A stretch of DNA of 60,919 nucleotides from Azolla pinnata. Taxonomy: Eukaryota; Streptophyta; Polypodiopsida; Salviniales; Salviniaceae. Position 1 is the stretch's first letter. Each line of letters starts with the position of its first letter. Positions 1 to 13,200 of this stretch are shown here, piece by piece. Location: the NCBI GenBank assembly GCA_037176905.1, contig JBBBWG010027745.1, forward strand, positions 1 to 60,919. The letters are read 5' to 3'. A program made the position numbers and the translations under genes. The notes below the pieces were generated by a model. The model was not told where the DNA came from. It was given only the letters and a program-made list of their open reading frames with translations, and did no database searches.

Positions 1-25
<25 letters not shown>
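1..25. repeat. (AT)n microsatellite at left edge
   Basis: Pure AT dinucleotide run at the edge of the window, merging into TATACA-like sequence to about position 45. It lies just downstream of the last recognisable exon of the minus-strand SET gene, probably in an intron. Confidence 0.9.
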
Positions 26-33
<8 letters not shown>

Positions 34-68
34 TACATATATATCCAAAATATGTAGGATAAGCACAC

Positions 69-3000
69 CTCTCTTCTGAAGCATAATCACCCGTGGAATC
101 ATCAGCCCGTCTCTTCCTCTGAAACAGTAATTCACATCAAGAACCGTTATTGCATAGTACAATGAAAAGTAACATGGAGCCAGACATTTTATGTCCCATT
201 GTGCATCATTACCAGAGGTGGAATAGGTTTCTCCAATTCCCATGTTTCCTTGTCCATACAAAGAACCTCCAACTCGCCATCATCATATTCAATCTAAGCC
301 CACATTAGAAATTTGAGTTTAAAATTCCAAAAGAAGCGTGACAAAAACAAACATTACAAGAAAACAGGAACATCACGAGTAAAATGCCAATTTATGCATC
401 ATATATGCAACATAGAGAAATAAGTAGATTTTATTATCGTCTTCCAATTAAATATGACCTACATGACCAAAGTGATGGAATCCATGATATGTGTGGGTGA
501 CTCTTGATGTCCAAGAACATTGCAATTTTGGAAATGCACATTGTGACAGTGAGAGAAATATATCTAGGGATTTCGATTTGATTGCGGATATGTGGAATCT
601 CAGAAGCCTGAAATTCGTCATAATGAAACATTCGAGAAAAATAATGTTCAAATTAAGAATAAAAAATCATTAGAAGTAGGCACAGAGGTATACTGTGTGT
701 CTTCGTGTATGATCATCAAAGTCGATGATTGTGCCACTGTAATACCTGCCTCAGGAAAACAACAATATTTAGTGGTTATTACATGCCCATCTAACTTTAA
801 GTAATATATAGAGATATCAAATATCTTACTTCTTGTCAAGCGGCCACCATATTCTTACTTTACACCCAATGCATGCACTCGCTGAAGATCTTCCATTCAC
901 TGAAGACCAGACAACAGTTGTGATGATTAGACAAATCGGACAACATCTCAATTCTGATATTTAACCATAATTGTTCCCAATAGCTTGTGTGTAAATCACC
1001 AAATTACCTCCACATTGATTGCTAGCATGAGACTTTGCCTTGCCCTCACAGAAGAACTTGCCAAGCTAGAAATAAGATAAAATAAGTTTTGTGAAGTTAA
1101 TTTACTAAAGTTGGTAAGCTACCATAGCATTACACTAACATAAATGTAAACACTCACAGAGTTACACTTTGTTGACATATGAACCTCCCTTGTAACAATT
1201 TCTAAGGCCACTGTAGCAGACGCCTTTTGTTTACTCAATTTTCGCCCTAGTTTGCCTCTACATGCTGACGTGCCACAAAAACAATCTTGTTCTTGACCAA
1301 ACGGGATGAACCTATTGACAAAAGATTGTTATGTTAGAAACTTTTAAAAAGTACATCTGAGTTACCATTTTTTGAAGATTTCTCTCAGAGAAATGTCGAG
1401 TCGTACTGGTAGTCATATGAAATGAATTCACCCTCTTTAATATCTGATATTGCAAAGACGCCAATCCTCGTCTCCCCATTAATCTGCCTGATCGTATTCA
1501 AGATATGCATCGGAAAAGAAGAGAAGACAGTAAGCAATTTATGATCTAATTTTTGTGACGCAAGCATTATTATTAGGTCATTTTATTGCCAGATTTGGTT
1601 GAAACATTGTAAAATGAGTTAGCTGATTCCAACTAAAATCCTAGCTGAACTAATATACCTGCTTTCTTTAAGCGTTCTTATGGGATATAACAAAAATCAG
1701 TGACACTTTAGACTAAATATGTGCATCACTCAAAGGAGGATCCTAGAGCCAGACAAAAAATGCTGCGTCGGATCACTTATACTTAACGCAAAGAACTAAA
1801 ACCGGTTTCTTTGCGATGTTACCTTCAATTCTGCAAAGGGCATGGTTAGTTAAGAAGATAACAGCTTCTTTCTGAAAGCTGCTAAATCGGAATGATGCTC
1901 AAATGAAGATACGAAAACTAAAGCAGTTTACCGTCTCATATGTTAGCTTAAACTCTTCAGTGGAGTCTGTTATTGAGTAAAATCTGGATATTATTTCCAT
2001 GTTGACATCCTAGAGACGATATTAATTGTCTACACTCAGATTCTGAAAGGATATTCATTGTATCCACCCTGATTCTATCTGTTTAAATACTTCAACTTTG
2101 TAATCGTTAAAGCACGAATAGCGCCACTTCAATGATCAAATAACTAAGCCACGCCTATGCCATGTTAGTCTTCAGTCCTTAATTGTCTCTTTCAGAGAAT
2201 AGTTCACAATATTCAGCATTATACAAAGCAACACTTACCATTTCTGGAGCTGAGTGTTGGGACAGCAACTATGATTGATAAAGCGAGACAAGTTTCCCTT
2301 GAATGTTGCATCAATCACCATCTCACGATTAATCTCACACATATAAAAATTGCTCTCACCACGCTCTTTCATACCCCATAATCTCTCTTCGCACATTTTG
2401 TCGTTAATGACTGTTCATGACCAAGAGCGAATATTTAGTCTATATGTAATGAGCCTGCTATTGAAGGAAGGTGAAAGCATACATACAAATGTAAACACAT
2501 AATATGCCAATGAAAGAACTGTGTACCAATACCTTCACCAACATATTCAATTACAAAATCACCAGCCTTTATGGACTCGGCTGCTGTTAGTCCCCATCCA
2601 CATTTATCTGTCTAAAATATTCGGTGGTTTTGTGGAAGATTAGCAGGCAGTAGAACACTGTAGCAAAGTAATACAGATTTAACCCATGCAAGGATTACCT
2701 TAGTAAGTTGCACCTTCCGGCCACTGCGCTTCTGGAATGGTAGATTGGTACAAGAAGGTCCACAACCACACGCTGATGAGCAAGTATATTGCAGCAGACT
2801 ATACAAACATTCCATTTAAATAGGCATAAGGTTAGCGAAAAATCCATAATAGCCCGAGTCTTTATTCACTTCGACAAACGCTCCTAATTTTCCATTTCTC
2901 TCACAGAAAAAGCATTCACGCATTCAATACAGCCAATTGTAAGGGGTGCAGGAAAATTAATCCTTTTCTTTTATTTCCCATGGGCGTCAACGGCTGCCAT

Positions 3001-4825
3001 TTGGGGTAATGAAATGTTTAAAACTCTAGAAGATATAAACAAAGCTTAGGGTCAATAAAATCATCCACTGATGTATAGAACATGTTACCTGCAAATACAC
3101 TCTTTCTCACATGATTCCCGTGACACTCCAGAACGTGCACATGTACATTGCATGTACTCTTCCTCTGGACGCCTCTTGGGCTTCTTTACTAGATATATGT
3201 CTGTACACCATCAAGGCTAGAACAAGAGAATGCCTTACTTGTATATAATGGTTTGATATAGTACATATAATATAAGCAGTACTCTTTTACAACCATATGT
3301 ATGTTATGATATGTGTTCAGAACAGAAAAATATATAATACAACTTTGGAAAGAAAAGGATACTGCGACGTATATGAACAAATGCTGGAGGCTTATTCTTT
3401 AGCTTCTTTGCAAATTCGTGCATTATTTGTGGTATTTCGAAATCACAAACATGTGTTGGCAAAGGTAGAACTTGGAAAAGAGACACGGTATCTGGGATCT
3501 TAACAGTACACTGAAAGTCAAAATAAATCAATACTTCAGATCATTAGCAACAATGCCATCACTTAAACCTCAAAAATGTAAGACATACTCAAACCATATT
3601 TGCAACAAGTCAATATGATCATTGCTCTAATTGCATCAGTTAAGATGTGAAAATTACTGAAAATGCTGCAGTTGTTTTATGTCATAGCCGAAATCAGTAA
3701 ATTTCAACCAAGTGCAAATTTGTTTGTAATCTAAAATGGCATGAAGGAAAACATTCCGATTTCTGTTCATTGAGGTTCCGAATTATGTCTCGAAATGCCA
3801 TCTAGATACACGATTTTTCAGGAAAATGTTCAATTACGTCCTAGTGTTTCATTTTGTTTCCGAAGATGCTTCCCCCCACCCCCTTCATCATGGATTACTA
3901 TATAATTGCACAGATAGCACATAGAGCTGATTACAGAAAATAAGGCGAGTGGTTTCACATTAATGTGTATCACCACCATATATAAGATAATGGAATTAGT
4001 GGATTCAGTGATCTTACAGTGGTATTTTTCCCCGCATTCTCATGCTTCCCACAAATCATGTAGCCAGGAATGTCTTCCAATAACATCGAGCCATCTGGAT
4101 GGCAGTTCTCGTGATAAGCCATCGGGCATTCAAGGCATTGGAAAAGCTTCCATTCACCACTGTTTTTCTTACTACCACATGCATTACACCTATGCTGAGG
4201 ACAGATCCGGCACCGGAACTCTCCAATCCAGCTCCCAGTACACTCGAGATGGTAGAATTTCTTGCATTTCTTATTAGAGCATTGGAATATGGCATCATCA
4301 TCTTCGTTTCCAAGCTCCTTGCACTCAAAACATTGCACCTTACATCAAAGAAATGTGTCAGGGGCGAAACATCAAGACCCATGCGTGCATAGAGACATAC
4401 AAATGTCAAGCAGATACATAAATACAAAAATCTACAGATATAGTGTCTATATGAGTTTGTTATATCAATAACACATAAATAGCACAAATGTGCATACATG
4501 TACATATAGATACACGTATAGATGAAGAAGTAAATATATTTAAACACATACACACGTAATATGCACACTAAAATTGGTTGTTGCACTGTAAAGTTTCCAT
4601 CAAATAAATAAGGACTATATGAGTTTTAGGAAAAACCTTGCCATCTTTGCAATCTTTACATAACCATGGATCCTCATTAGGCACGGTTTTGAAGCCCAGA
4701 CATTCCAGGTGAAATCCATGCCCACACTTCTCACAGCAAATAAGTTCGCCAAAATCATGGCAGATTCCACATATATAAGAGAATCCATCATCTTCTGCAA
4801 TACTAGACCGTTTCTTTGCACCCAT
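69..4825 (-). CDS. ASHR3: ASHR3-like SET-domain histone-lysine methyltransferase with PHD fingers and a C-terminal Tudor-like domain (3' end off window)
   Basis: Probable nuclear histone H3 lysine methyltransferase (SET2/ASH1 class, K36-type by family). I traced 14 exons by phase-consistent GT-AG junctions: 4825-4637, 4338-4018, 3510-3363, 3200-3089, 2798-2699, 2611-2533, 2410-2239, 1487-1407, 1311-1158, 1065-1008, 899-830, 745-694, 293-213, 118-69. Exon 1 is a canonical PHD finger (CGIC...CCEKC...HLEC...CKDC). Exon 2 is the Cys/His-rich extended PHD typical of ASHR3. Exon 3 ends in the family hallmark HIRRNIYLVKK. An AWS zinc cluster follows, then SET with EYVGEV, RFINHSC and ISYDYQF, then post-SET CFCGTSACRGKLG. 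Exons 11-13 add a Tudor/PDS5-like module (CKVRIWWPLDKKYYSG, then EYDDGELEVL), which Arabidopsis ASHR3 lacks as I recall its sequence. An acceptor directly before the exon 1 ATG means a further N-terminal exon is possible. The last donor, near 69, sends the gene off the left edge. Confidence 0.86.
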
Positions 4826-5500
4826 TCTGAAGATTATCTTACAGAACTACTCAAGGGAATAGTCTTTTCTACTGTGATGTCTCCATGCAAATCTGATTAT
4901 CAGATACTGGGATCAATTGTACATGCCGAATCCATTGTTTCCTTTCATTCCCAAGAGCTTGATTTTACGACAAAATGCTTCACGTTGGATGTCTTAGAAT
5001 GAAGCAAACCCACAGAAGTAGCTTACAAAAGATCCACGCCTCTTGAAAGAAGGCACCCCGGACTCAAAACTGTAACTCTTCTGACCTTCCTAATTTCTTG
5101 GATGAAGGCAAATGCAGAAGAGAATTTATTTTGCATCCTCGAATGAGAATTCTTAAGTTCCCTCCAGAAAAGTAAGCCTCAGGAAAAAAACACTCGAAAT
5201 TTTCAGAGTTCTCGAGGGGAGCCTTCAGAATCACATCGAAAAGCTTCATCAACAAGCCTTCTTAGCATGTTTGGCCCTTCCTATTCCTCCAATGAAGGAA
5301 AAAATACAGTAACGAAAGGGGGAGAATCTCAGCAATATCCAGAAACTCCGAGATCTCTTGCGAGAAGCCCTATAATTACACCTAAGAAGTTGAATTCCTG
5401 GTCAAAACCACTCGCACAATCCATGAACTTCTTCCCGGATTCTGAGCAGCTTGGGGAAGCCGGTGCTGCTGCTCCATCTTCTTAGCGTGGCCCAGCGGTT
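4826..5500 (-). other. Upstream region of the SET gene: possible N-terminal exons or 5' leader
   Basis: The first confident exon is preceded by a good acceptor (TTCAG just before AATGGG), so a leader or coding exon should lie here. On the minus strand 5064-5255 is open for 63 codons (LMKLFDVILKAPLENSENF...), and 5270-5480 holds short open stretches, including MDCASGFDQEFNF. None matches a domain I know, and I could not join them to exon 1 with confident donors. Transcript data would decide whether they are coding or untranslated. Confidence 0.35.
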
Positions 5501-5669
5501 ATTCAATTCTGTGAGAGCGGGAGAAGTGCACACTTCTCCTTCTTTCCTTGCCTGCCGGGTCTGAGAAGGGACCTTTCTTCGATCATCCGCAGCTACAAGT
5601 CGTGCTCCGGCGCTTCGACAACTACTAAATTCTTCGCCGTCTGCGGATCTTCAACGCAAGCTCCTCCGG

Positions 5670-5910
5670 TTCCAGTTCCTCCTCCTCCGACTACCACTGC
5701 TACGATTCCGTCTACTGTATCAGTAGATTTGAAGAGAAGAAGAAGAAGGAAATGAAAAAGCCCTTCCCAGCAGCTCCTCCTGCTGCTGCTGCTGCTCCTC
5801 CTCCTCCTTCTCCAGCTCCTTGTCCAGCTCCTCCTCCTTCTGTACTCCGACTGCTTGCTACCACTGCATCGACTGCATCAGTAGATTTGAAGAGAAGAAG
5901 CAAAGAGAGC
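5670..5910. repeat. Imperfect tandem duplication, about 157 bp period
   Basis: The stretch ending at about 5750 (CTACCACTGCTACGATTCCG through GTAGATTTGAAGAGAAGAAG) recurs with small changes ending at about 5907. The intervening sequence is rich in CTG, CCT and CTT triplets. An open frame of 77 codons across it (5752-5985, Pro/Ala-rich) is explained by the low complexity and is not called as a gene. Confidence 0.7.
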
Positions 5911-5939
5911 AAAAAAGAGGCGGGAGGAGCTTTCTGCGC

Positions 5940-6173
5940 AGAGAGAGAGAGAGAGAGAGAGGAGATAGGGAGTAAAAATAAATAAATAAATAAATAGACA
6001 AATATAAAAAAAGAAAAAGAGAAGGAAAAACTGAGTTTAAAAAATGACGTTTGAACCCCAAATCTATAAAAAAAACAATTAAGTAAATAGACAAATAAAG
6101 AAAAACCAAAGCGCTTTTGACTGCAACGAAAACTCTCTCTTTCTTCTTCTCTCTTCTTCTTCTTCTTCTTCTC

Positions 6174-6229
<56 letters not shown>

Positions 6230-6240
6230 TTTTCTTGTGC
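5940..6240. repeat. (GA)n and (CTT)n microsatellites
   Basis: GA run at about 5940-5962, AAAT/AAAG-rich sequence to 6110, then an almost pure CTT run at about 6142-6230. A 24-bp motif (TCTCGTAAATGTATCTCTCC and following) occurs twice downstream, near 6305 and 6407. (GAAAAA)n lies at 6497-6527. No gene recognised. Confidence 0.9.
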
Positions 6241-6529
6241 TTCTTTCTCTCTTATTTTCTTCTTGCTTCTTTCTCTCTTATTTTCTTCTGCTCCTTTCTT
6301 CTTCTCGTAAATGTATCTCTCCGTATTAAAACAACGTGACGATGATGCCCAAAAAAAGCTGTCAACTCTATTTTTTGTATATTTTGGTATATTTTGGAGG
6401 TATATTTCTCGTAAATGTATCTCTCCGTATATACGTATTTTTATTTTAGCGTTATTGTTATGATTTGGATAGCTGATGGTAAGGTTATTTCTTTCGAAAA
6501 AGAAAAAGAAAAAGAAAAAGAAAAACTTG

Positions 6530-7690
6530 TGTTATCGAACTACCTTATAAGTTGTTACAATACAAAATGACATAAATCTAGCTCATCTGGAAACAATGTT
6601 TCCGTATAAAATGATCGTGAAAACTGTCAAATCAACTTTCCTTTTATCTTACATACATACTGAGGTACTTCAAAAATTCATCAAATAAATAATCTTTCCT
6701 CAAGCTCTAGTTATATTATATACTCGAGTGCCTCAAATAATTAAACACAACCTTGTAGGTTGGGGTTGGTAAAACTCTATAAGCTTCGATAAAAACCTAT
6801 TGAAAGGTGACAGGAAATTTCTAAGTTATGGCCCCCTATAGTTGTGATATACCTATCCATATACTTTTAGCAAAATGGAAACATATAAACTTGTATCTAA
6901 CATCTTTATCAATCGTTGTACTAAGGCGCATGTTTCACTGGAAACGTGTATTCGTTTTAAAGTCATAGGCAAAGGCAACCTACCAACCATAGTAGGCCAA
7001 AAAAACACATTTGCACAAAAAGGAATATGAGATTCTTCATCTTGTATCTCAAACTCTTTAACATCATCCACCTACACAAATAATATGCCATGTATCAAAA
7101 ACTTTAGTTGCTACCCAAGCTTTACTGTCAACTAGTTTATTATAAACATCGACAGTGTTCACTATGAATTGATTTTTTACTCTTCCCCCTCTTCTGATTT
7201 TTCCTTCTTCTTTTACTTCTTACTTTTTCTCATCTTTGATTGTCTCTTGACATTTAGTTTGTTGATGAAATCAATAGGGCCTTCCATCATCTCGATGTCC
7301 GTTGGGGAGGTTCATTTTCCCCTTCAGAACGAGTGACACCATCTACTTGGCATCATCAGACTGTGGCTCCGTTTTGCTAATTTGGAGTCTTTGCATAGTA
7401 ACCCACTAGAAGCTAGCCTCTTTTTATAGACCTAAACTAAGATCTCACACATTTTGTCTCCCATTGTAAGATTAAATACAACAAATGAAGCTGGAGGCAG
7501 CAAGCGAACAGATCAACTATAAAAGATACGAATACAAGAAATGCATGGAGCATCATTGCGCATGCATGGTCTATTTCTCAAATTTGCACTTCCTAACTGT
7601 GTCAGAGGATAGAACGGTGCCAAAACTCACTAGTCTCATCCTATGGGAGCGCATATCTATGTTTGTACACCTCTCCACCGATCCGTTTTC
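6530..7690. other. Intergenic, no supported gene
   Basis: AT-rich spacer between the divergent SET and PHD-BAH genes. The only open stretch of note is minus-strand 7071-6853 (72 codons, beginning MDDVKEFEIQDEESHIPFC). It has no initiating context, no recognised domain and no continuation on either side. It could be a decayed exon or transposon fragment. Confidence 0.6.
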
Positions 7691-8640
7691 TTAACTTTTA
7701 ACCATTCAAACACAATCTCCTCTCTCCTTTGCGCGATCAGTTCGAATTATGTATATAGATTTGCTGCATCGATTTGCATATGCTCTCTGTTCGATCGATC
7801 CGCTGACACAGACAAGTTTTTTTTTTCTTTGTTTGATGTTGCATATTCACCTCTCTCTATTCGATGATCAGTCCACACACGTATGGAGACAAATTACATA
7901 CGTGATTTGTTCGTGTAGGTATACAAAATCGTCAATCAATCTACATATGCTCTCTATTCAATTTGACTCGCAGGCGCAAACAAATTCATCGCATCTACTT
8001 GATCAATCCGTAGACACAGATCGGTTCATCACTTCGATCCTGCATATCCATCTCTCACTGTTCGACAGTCAACACGTACACATACAAAGATTGATTACAC
8101 AAGCGATCTGTTTGTGTGATCCTGCGTATCGACCTCCCATCGTTCGATGATCAACACACATGCATACGCAGAGAGATTACATACACGATCTATTCATGTG
8201 CGTATACAAATTCGTTGAATCGACCTACATACACTTTGTACTCAATCGATCTCCCGACGCAAACCGATCCATCGCATCGATCCTGCGTATCCATCTCCCG
8301 TTGTTCGATAATCAGCATACACGCATACGCAAGCGGATTATGTCATACGCGATCTCTCCGCGTACGTATACAGATTCATCGCATCGATCTACATATGCTC
8401 TGTACTAGATCGATCTCGAGACGCAAACCGATTCATCGCATCGATCCTGCATATCCAACTCCCGTTGTTCGACGATAATCACACACGCATACGTAGACAG
8501 GTTACATACACGATCTATTCATGTACATATACAAATTCATCGCATTGATCTGCATGTGCTCGTGATTCGATCGATCCGCCGACGCAGACAATACGCACGA
8601 CGGTGGCAAACTTACATACGCGATCTGTTCGTGTACGTAC
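7690..8640. repeat. Diverged tandem array, units about 160-200 bp
   Basis: Repeated motif order: TTCGATGATCA-type, then CACACGCATACG, TTACATACACGATCT, GTATACAAATTC, CATCGATCTACATATGCTC, GACGCAAACC and GATCCTGCATATCCATCTC. The TTCGAYRRTCA landmark recurs at about 7860, 8061, 8143, 8304 and 8468, giving spacings of 201, 82, 161 and 164 bp, so one unit is internally deleted. The array lies 0.8-1.7 kb upstream of the PHD-BAH start codon. Its open frames are a by-product of the repeat. Confidence 0.85.
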
Positions 8641-8925
8641 GTACGTATTCACAGATTCAATCGATCACATCGATCTATACGTATACGAATCCATCACATC
8701 GATCTATACGTATACGAATCCATCGCATCAATGCGCACACACGCTCTCGGTTCGATCGATACGTAGAGACGCAGACACATCGATCGCATCGATCGATACG
8801 TAGAGACGCAGACGGATTCACTCGCATCGATCGACACGTAGAGATGCAGACAGATTCATCTCATCGCATCGATCGATCGATCCGTAGAGACGCAGATGGA
8901 TTTCATCGCATCGATCCCCGCGTGC
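8640..8925. repeat. Short-unit tandem repeats rich in CGATCGAT
   Basis: Two local families follow the long array. One is about 32 bp (CATCGATCTATACGTATACG) in two to three copies at 8677-8730. The other is about 50-60 bp (CATCGATCGATACGTAGAGA and CGCAGACGGATTCA) in three to four copies at 8750-8915. This is probably the promoter of the downstream gene; the pyrimidine-rich stretch at 9030-9180 looks like a leader. Confidence 0.8.
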
Positions 8926-9401
8926 GTAATTCGTCTCCCTCCGTTTCGACGATCGGAAGCCAAAGACAAGACACAGATCCATGTGAGTTTTCACATGTAG
9001 AAAGAAAAGCTCATACACACACAAACACACATCGTCTCTTTCTTTCTCTTCTTTTCTTTTCCGAAGACAAAAAACAAAAGCTAGGGTTCTGTTTCCCTGC
9101 CCCGACTGTGTATTTTTTTGCCCTCCCCCGCCCCCCGTTTCCTTCCTCTCCGTCTTCCATTTCCTTCCAGTCCAATCCGTTCATCCACACGCTTGTGATT
9201 TTAGTAGCGATCGCTGCTCCCGATTCGCGCCTTTGCGTTTGTGTTTCTCGGGCGTTTTTGCGTTTGCTTTCCCGTCCGGGTTTTGAAAGATTCCGCAGTT
9301 TTCCCGCTCCTTCGATCCCTCCTCCTACCTCGGAAGCCGGGGAATCCGTCGGGCCCCGCCTTCCCTGTCTCCGCCGCACAGAACGCCGATCGCTTCGGAG
9401 A

Positions 9402-10194
9402 ATGGATTTCTACAGGTATGCTCCCTCGGTGCTCAGGCATCCGCTCCTTTGCTCTTGGATTTGATGCCGGATTCTACGCAGAGGTTTCGTGGCCGTTTTA
9501 GGATTTGGATTATTGGTGGTGTCGCACAGGGGCTGGAATACATCTGTGGCTATGCGGATTTTTGCTGCAGGGGGGTGGTAACCATCTGTTTTGCATAGAA
9601 TTTGGGCTTCGGGTTCGGAATATCAACAGATAGTTTGCCCAATGGATAGAAAGATTATATGATTCTACCCAGGATTTTGCACTAGGTTTTTGGAATCCTT
9701 TTTCCTGGAGTTCATCCCTAAATTTTGAATTTGTAGCTGATTTCTTGGCCAAGGGTTTACAAAGATCCGTTTTTATGCAAAGCTTTGCCATAGAGATTGG
9801 ATCCCGTTTGTCCACACACAGGGATTTTCCCTAGGGCTTGATCCAGTTTGATTTTATTCAGAATTTTGCATGGGGGTTTGGAACCTATTATTTCACTTTA
9901 CACAGAAATTCTGCTGTGTTTGGATCCCATTAAAAAATTCACAGAATTCTGCAAGCTAGGAGTTTGGGGAACATCAGGTTTCATGCATTTATGACATGGC
10001 TTATGGAGCTTCTACAAGAAGCTATTTTTGATGACTACAAATTCGTGAGATATTTTACCCTAGAATGATTCAAGCCATGGATTCATCGGGTCCCTCTATG
10101 TCAGAGGCTTTTCCTAAATCCAAAGATGATGCAGACAAATCTAGTCCCCGTTTGAAAGGCAAGTCTTCATTTGCTATGGATGATGATGGTTCAA

Positions 10195-10240
<46 letters not shown>

Positions 10241-13200
10241 AGAAGAAGAAGAAGAAGAAGAAGAAGACGAGGATGATGAAGATGACGAAGATGAAGATGA
10301 AGAAGAAGAGGAAGATGTTGAAGAAGTAATTGAAGAGGAAGTAATAGAAGAGGAAGTAATCGAAGAGGAAGTAGTTGAAGAAGAGGACGATGAAGGTGAA
10401 GAAGATGACGAGGAAGATGAAGAAGAAGAAGAAGAAGAAGTGATTGTAATAGAAGAAGTTGAAGAAGAAGATGAAAATGAAGAACACGAAGTGCAAGAAG
10501 AAGAACATGAAGAACAAGAACTTGAAGAAGAGTACAAGGATCAATACCAACACCAACAAGAAAAAGAACAAGCACATGAAGTTGAGCCGCAACACAAAAA
10601 AGAGGAAGCACAAGAACTACAACAGCAACAGGAACAGTGGAAGCAAGAGCAGGGGCAACAACAGAAACAGCAACATCAAAATCAAGAGCAACAGCAACAA
10701 GATCAACAGCAGCAGAAACAACAACAGCAACATCAACAACAGGAGCCACTGCAACATGAACGTCAACTGCAATATGACCACCAACAGCAACAAGAACAGC
10801 AAAATCCACATCAACATGAAAAATGCATATTAGTCGGTAATACTCTGGCCAATGAACAAGAAGCAAGAGGTCTTGAACCCCATGAGGAACCACACGGTCT
10901 GTATAAAGACAAGGTCACGATTCCGTTACATGACTTTGTAGATTTAGCAGAGAGACAGGTATCATGCGAACCGCCTAAAAAGCGGTTGCGGACAACAGGG
11001 ATCCAACCTCTTTTCTCACACATGGATTCGGCTATGAAACATATAGCAGATATTGTGTTAATTCTGTCAGGGCTTGGACTTATAAGGGCTGGTCAGAAGC
11101 CAACAGACGTGGAAAGGAAGCTTCAAGCTGAAGCTTATGGGCATTTAGGTTTTTTAATACAAGGATTTGCACCAAAAGACCTTATATTACCAAAAGTCAT
11201 TGAGCGTCTAGTCGAAGATCTTGCTCTAAAGAGACCTGAAGGACAGGAAGTGAAGACATTCTCACAAATTCTTGAGAGTTTTCGGCCACCAACAATTCAA
11301 ACCGTTGTGGTATGTGGTGCTTTATATAAATTCTATAGTGTAAATGTTATGGGTGAATCGTATCCTGTTAAATCAAATGTTCACGATTCCATATTGATGG
11401 TTACAAATGCTTTAACACAAATGCGATGATTAGCTCTATCTTTGATATGGTCTTATCATGATGATTCAACTCATTTTTGTACTCATCTTGTTTTCATAGG
11501 GTTCCTGATAGGAAAGGTCTGGCACATCACACTGAAAAGAATAAAATGCTAGAGTGTTAAATGATTTTTGTCTTCCCAGAAGCATCAACCTGCATGCATG
11601 AACGTGTTCGAGGATTAGCATTGATGGGTGAATCCCTGAATATGAAATCGCAAATTTCTTATGTGGTTCCATTTAAAAGGATGTTGGATATTGATGATCC
11701 ATAGAAACGAGCATTGAGAATTCTATTTATAGAAATATTAATACCAATAGAAGAATATCAAAACCAAGCTAGTAGGCAGGAACCTGCATGAATATGTCCA
11801 TGGGTGGATCCCTGAATATGAATACACAAAAGTTCTATGTTCCACAGGATTTTAGATATATGTTCCATAGCAGTGACTAAAGGGCTGTGAATCTGCTGAA
11901 AACCTTCATTTTGGAAGTCTTCGTACCAACCGAAGAAAACCCAAGTTAGAAAGAAGAACTTGCTGTTCCGACGAGTCAGATTTGGGAAATCAGCTGAAGT
12001 CCTAATTTCTGAGAAGAATGGTGACAGGAAACGTTCATGGTTGCTAGATTATTCTAGTCATGTATCATGTCATGCAATATTTTCACACTTTCATGATTTG
12101 TTAGTAGCTCTTGTAGCGAAGAGGGTATATATTCCTGCAGCATGCATATTTGCAAGAGTGATGAACTAGTTGCTTGAAGTTCCTCTGGAGTTCTTAAACG
12201 TTTCCGATATTTTGGAATTTCTATGATAATTATACTTTTCCAGTTGGTTGTGTGAAGTTGTTTGGCTCTCAGCGAGATTATATAAATAAATATGTTAAGG
12301 CAGATCCATTTCATTGTATCTCTTTGCAAATGTTCTGCTGGGAAACAGTCGCAAATTCTAATTTTGAATGGATTCTGTGCTGCTTTGTGGAATATATGAG
12401 AAACTAGACAGAGAAATGCCCCAAGGTATTTCTAGGCTCATCAATAAATCCGTTGAAGCAGTGAGTTATAAAAACATGCACCATTCTATAACACGTCCCT
12501 CCTGCCTCTCTAGATCCTAATGGCAAAGTGAGAGATGAGAATACCTTGGCATGTGAAATGAATTTGTTATGCATTTGGCCTAGAACATATAGCTCAATTC
12601 AAAGAAACAATCATAGTGCCCTTAGTTAGCCGCAGAGAAACTCTTTAACCTGATAAAAAGTGGAAGCACATCTTGCTAGTGATGAACTCCAGCCAAAATT
12701 TTAGCTATTGGCTGTATCTTGGTTGTAAAGAAACTCTTTGGAACGATAAGAAACTGAACTTTGCATACCTGTCCAGTGCTAAATTTGAGCTGAATATTTC
12801 AGCTGCAAGTTACTTGTTTACATGAAAGAATTGGTATTTCATAGTCACATAGATAAATAACAACGTATTTGCTTTTGTACATTGATAAACTCTTTCCTTC
12901 TATTGTCTTTCAGGCAGAGGCACCAAAAAGTTTTGATAGAAAGGAGTCTTCCCAAAGAGTGCAAACATCAGGTAGATTTCATAAAGGCTCTTACATAAAA
13001 TGTGCTTGTTTTAGGATTAAGAATTAATACACTCCAGTAATGGTTGGAGGGCATAGGGGAAGCTGCTGGATTATAGCTGTCTACATACACACGTATATAA
13101 ATAATGTCTATATATATTGCTGCATCGTATACCTAACCTACATAATGGAGGTTATCACCATTACATCTAACATGACTAGCTTTCCTTCTCGCTAGCTTTA

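Noticed and set aside
8556-9464. 302-codon plus-strand frame upstream of the PHD-BAH gene
   Set aside because: Runs through the CGATCGAT tandem array and the pyrimidine-rich leader; composition is Arg/His/Ser from the repeat and it has no domain.
10070-10893. Minus-strand frames of poly-Ser, poly-Leu or poly-Phe opposite the PHD-BAH exon 2
   Set aside because: Antisense translation of the GAA/GAT triplet tract of a real exon.
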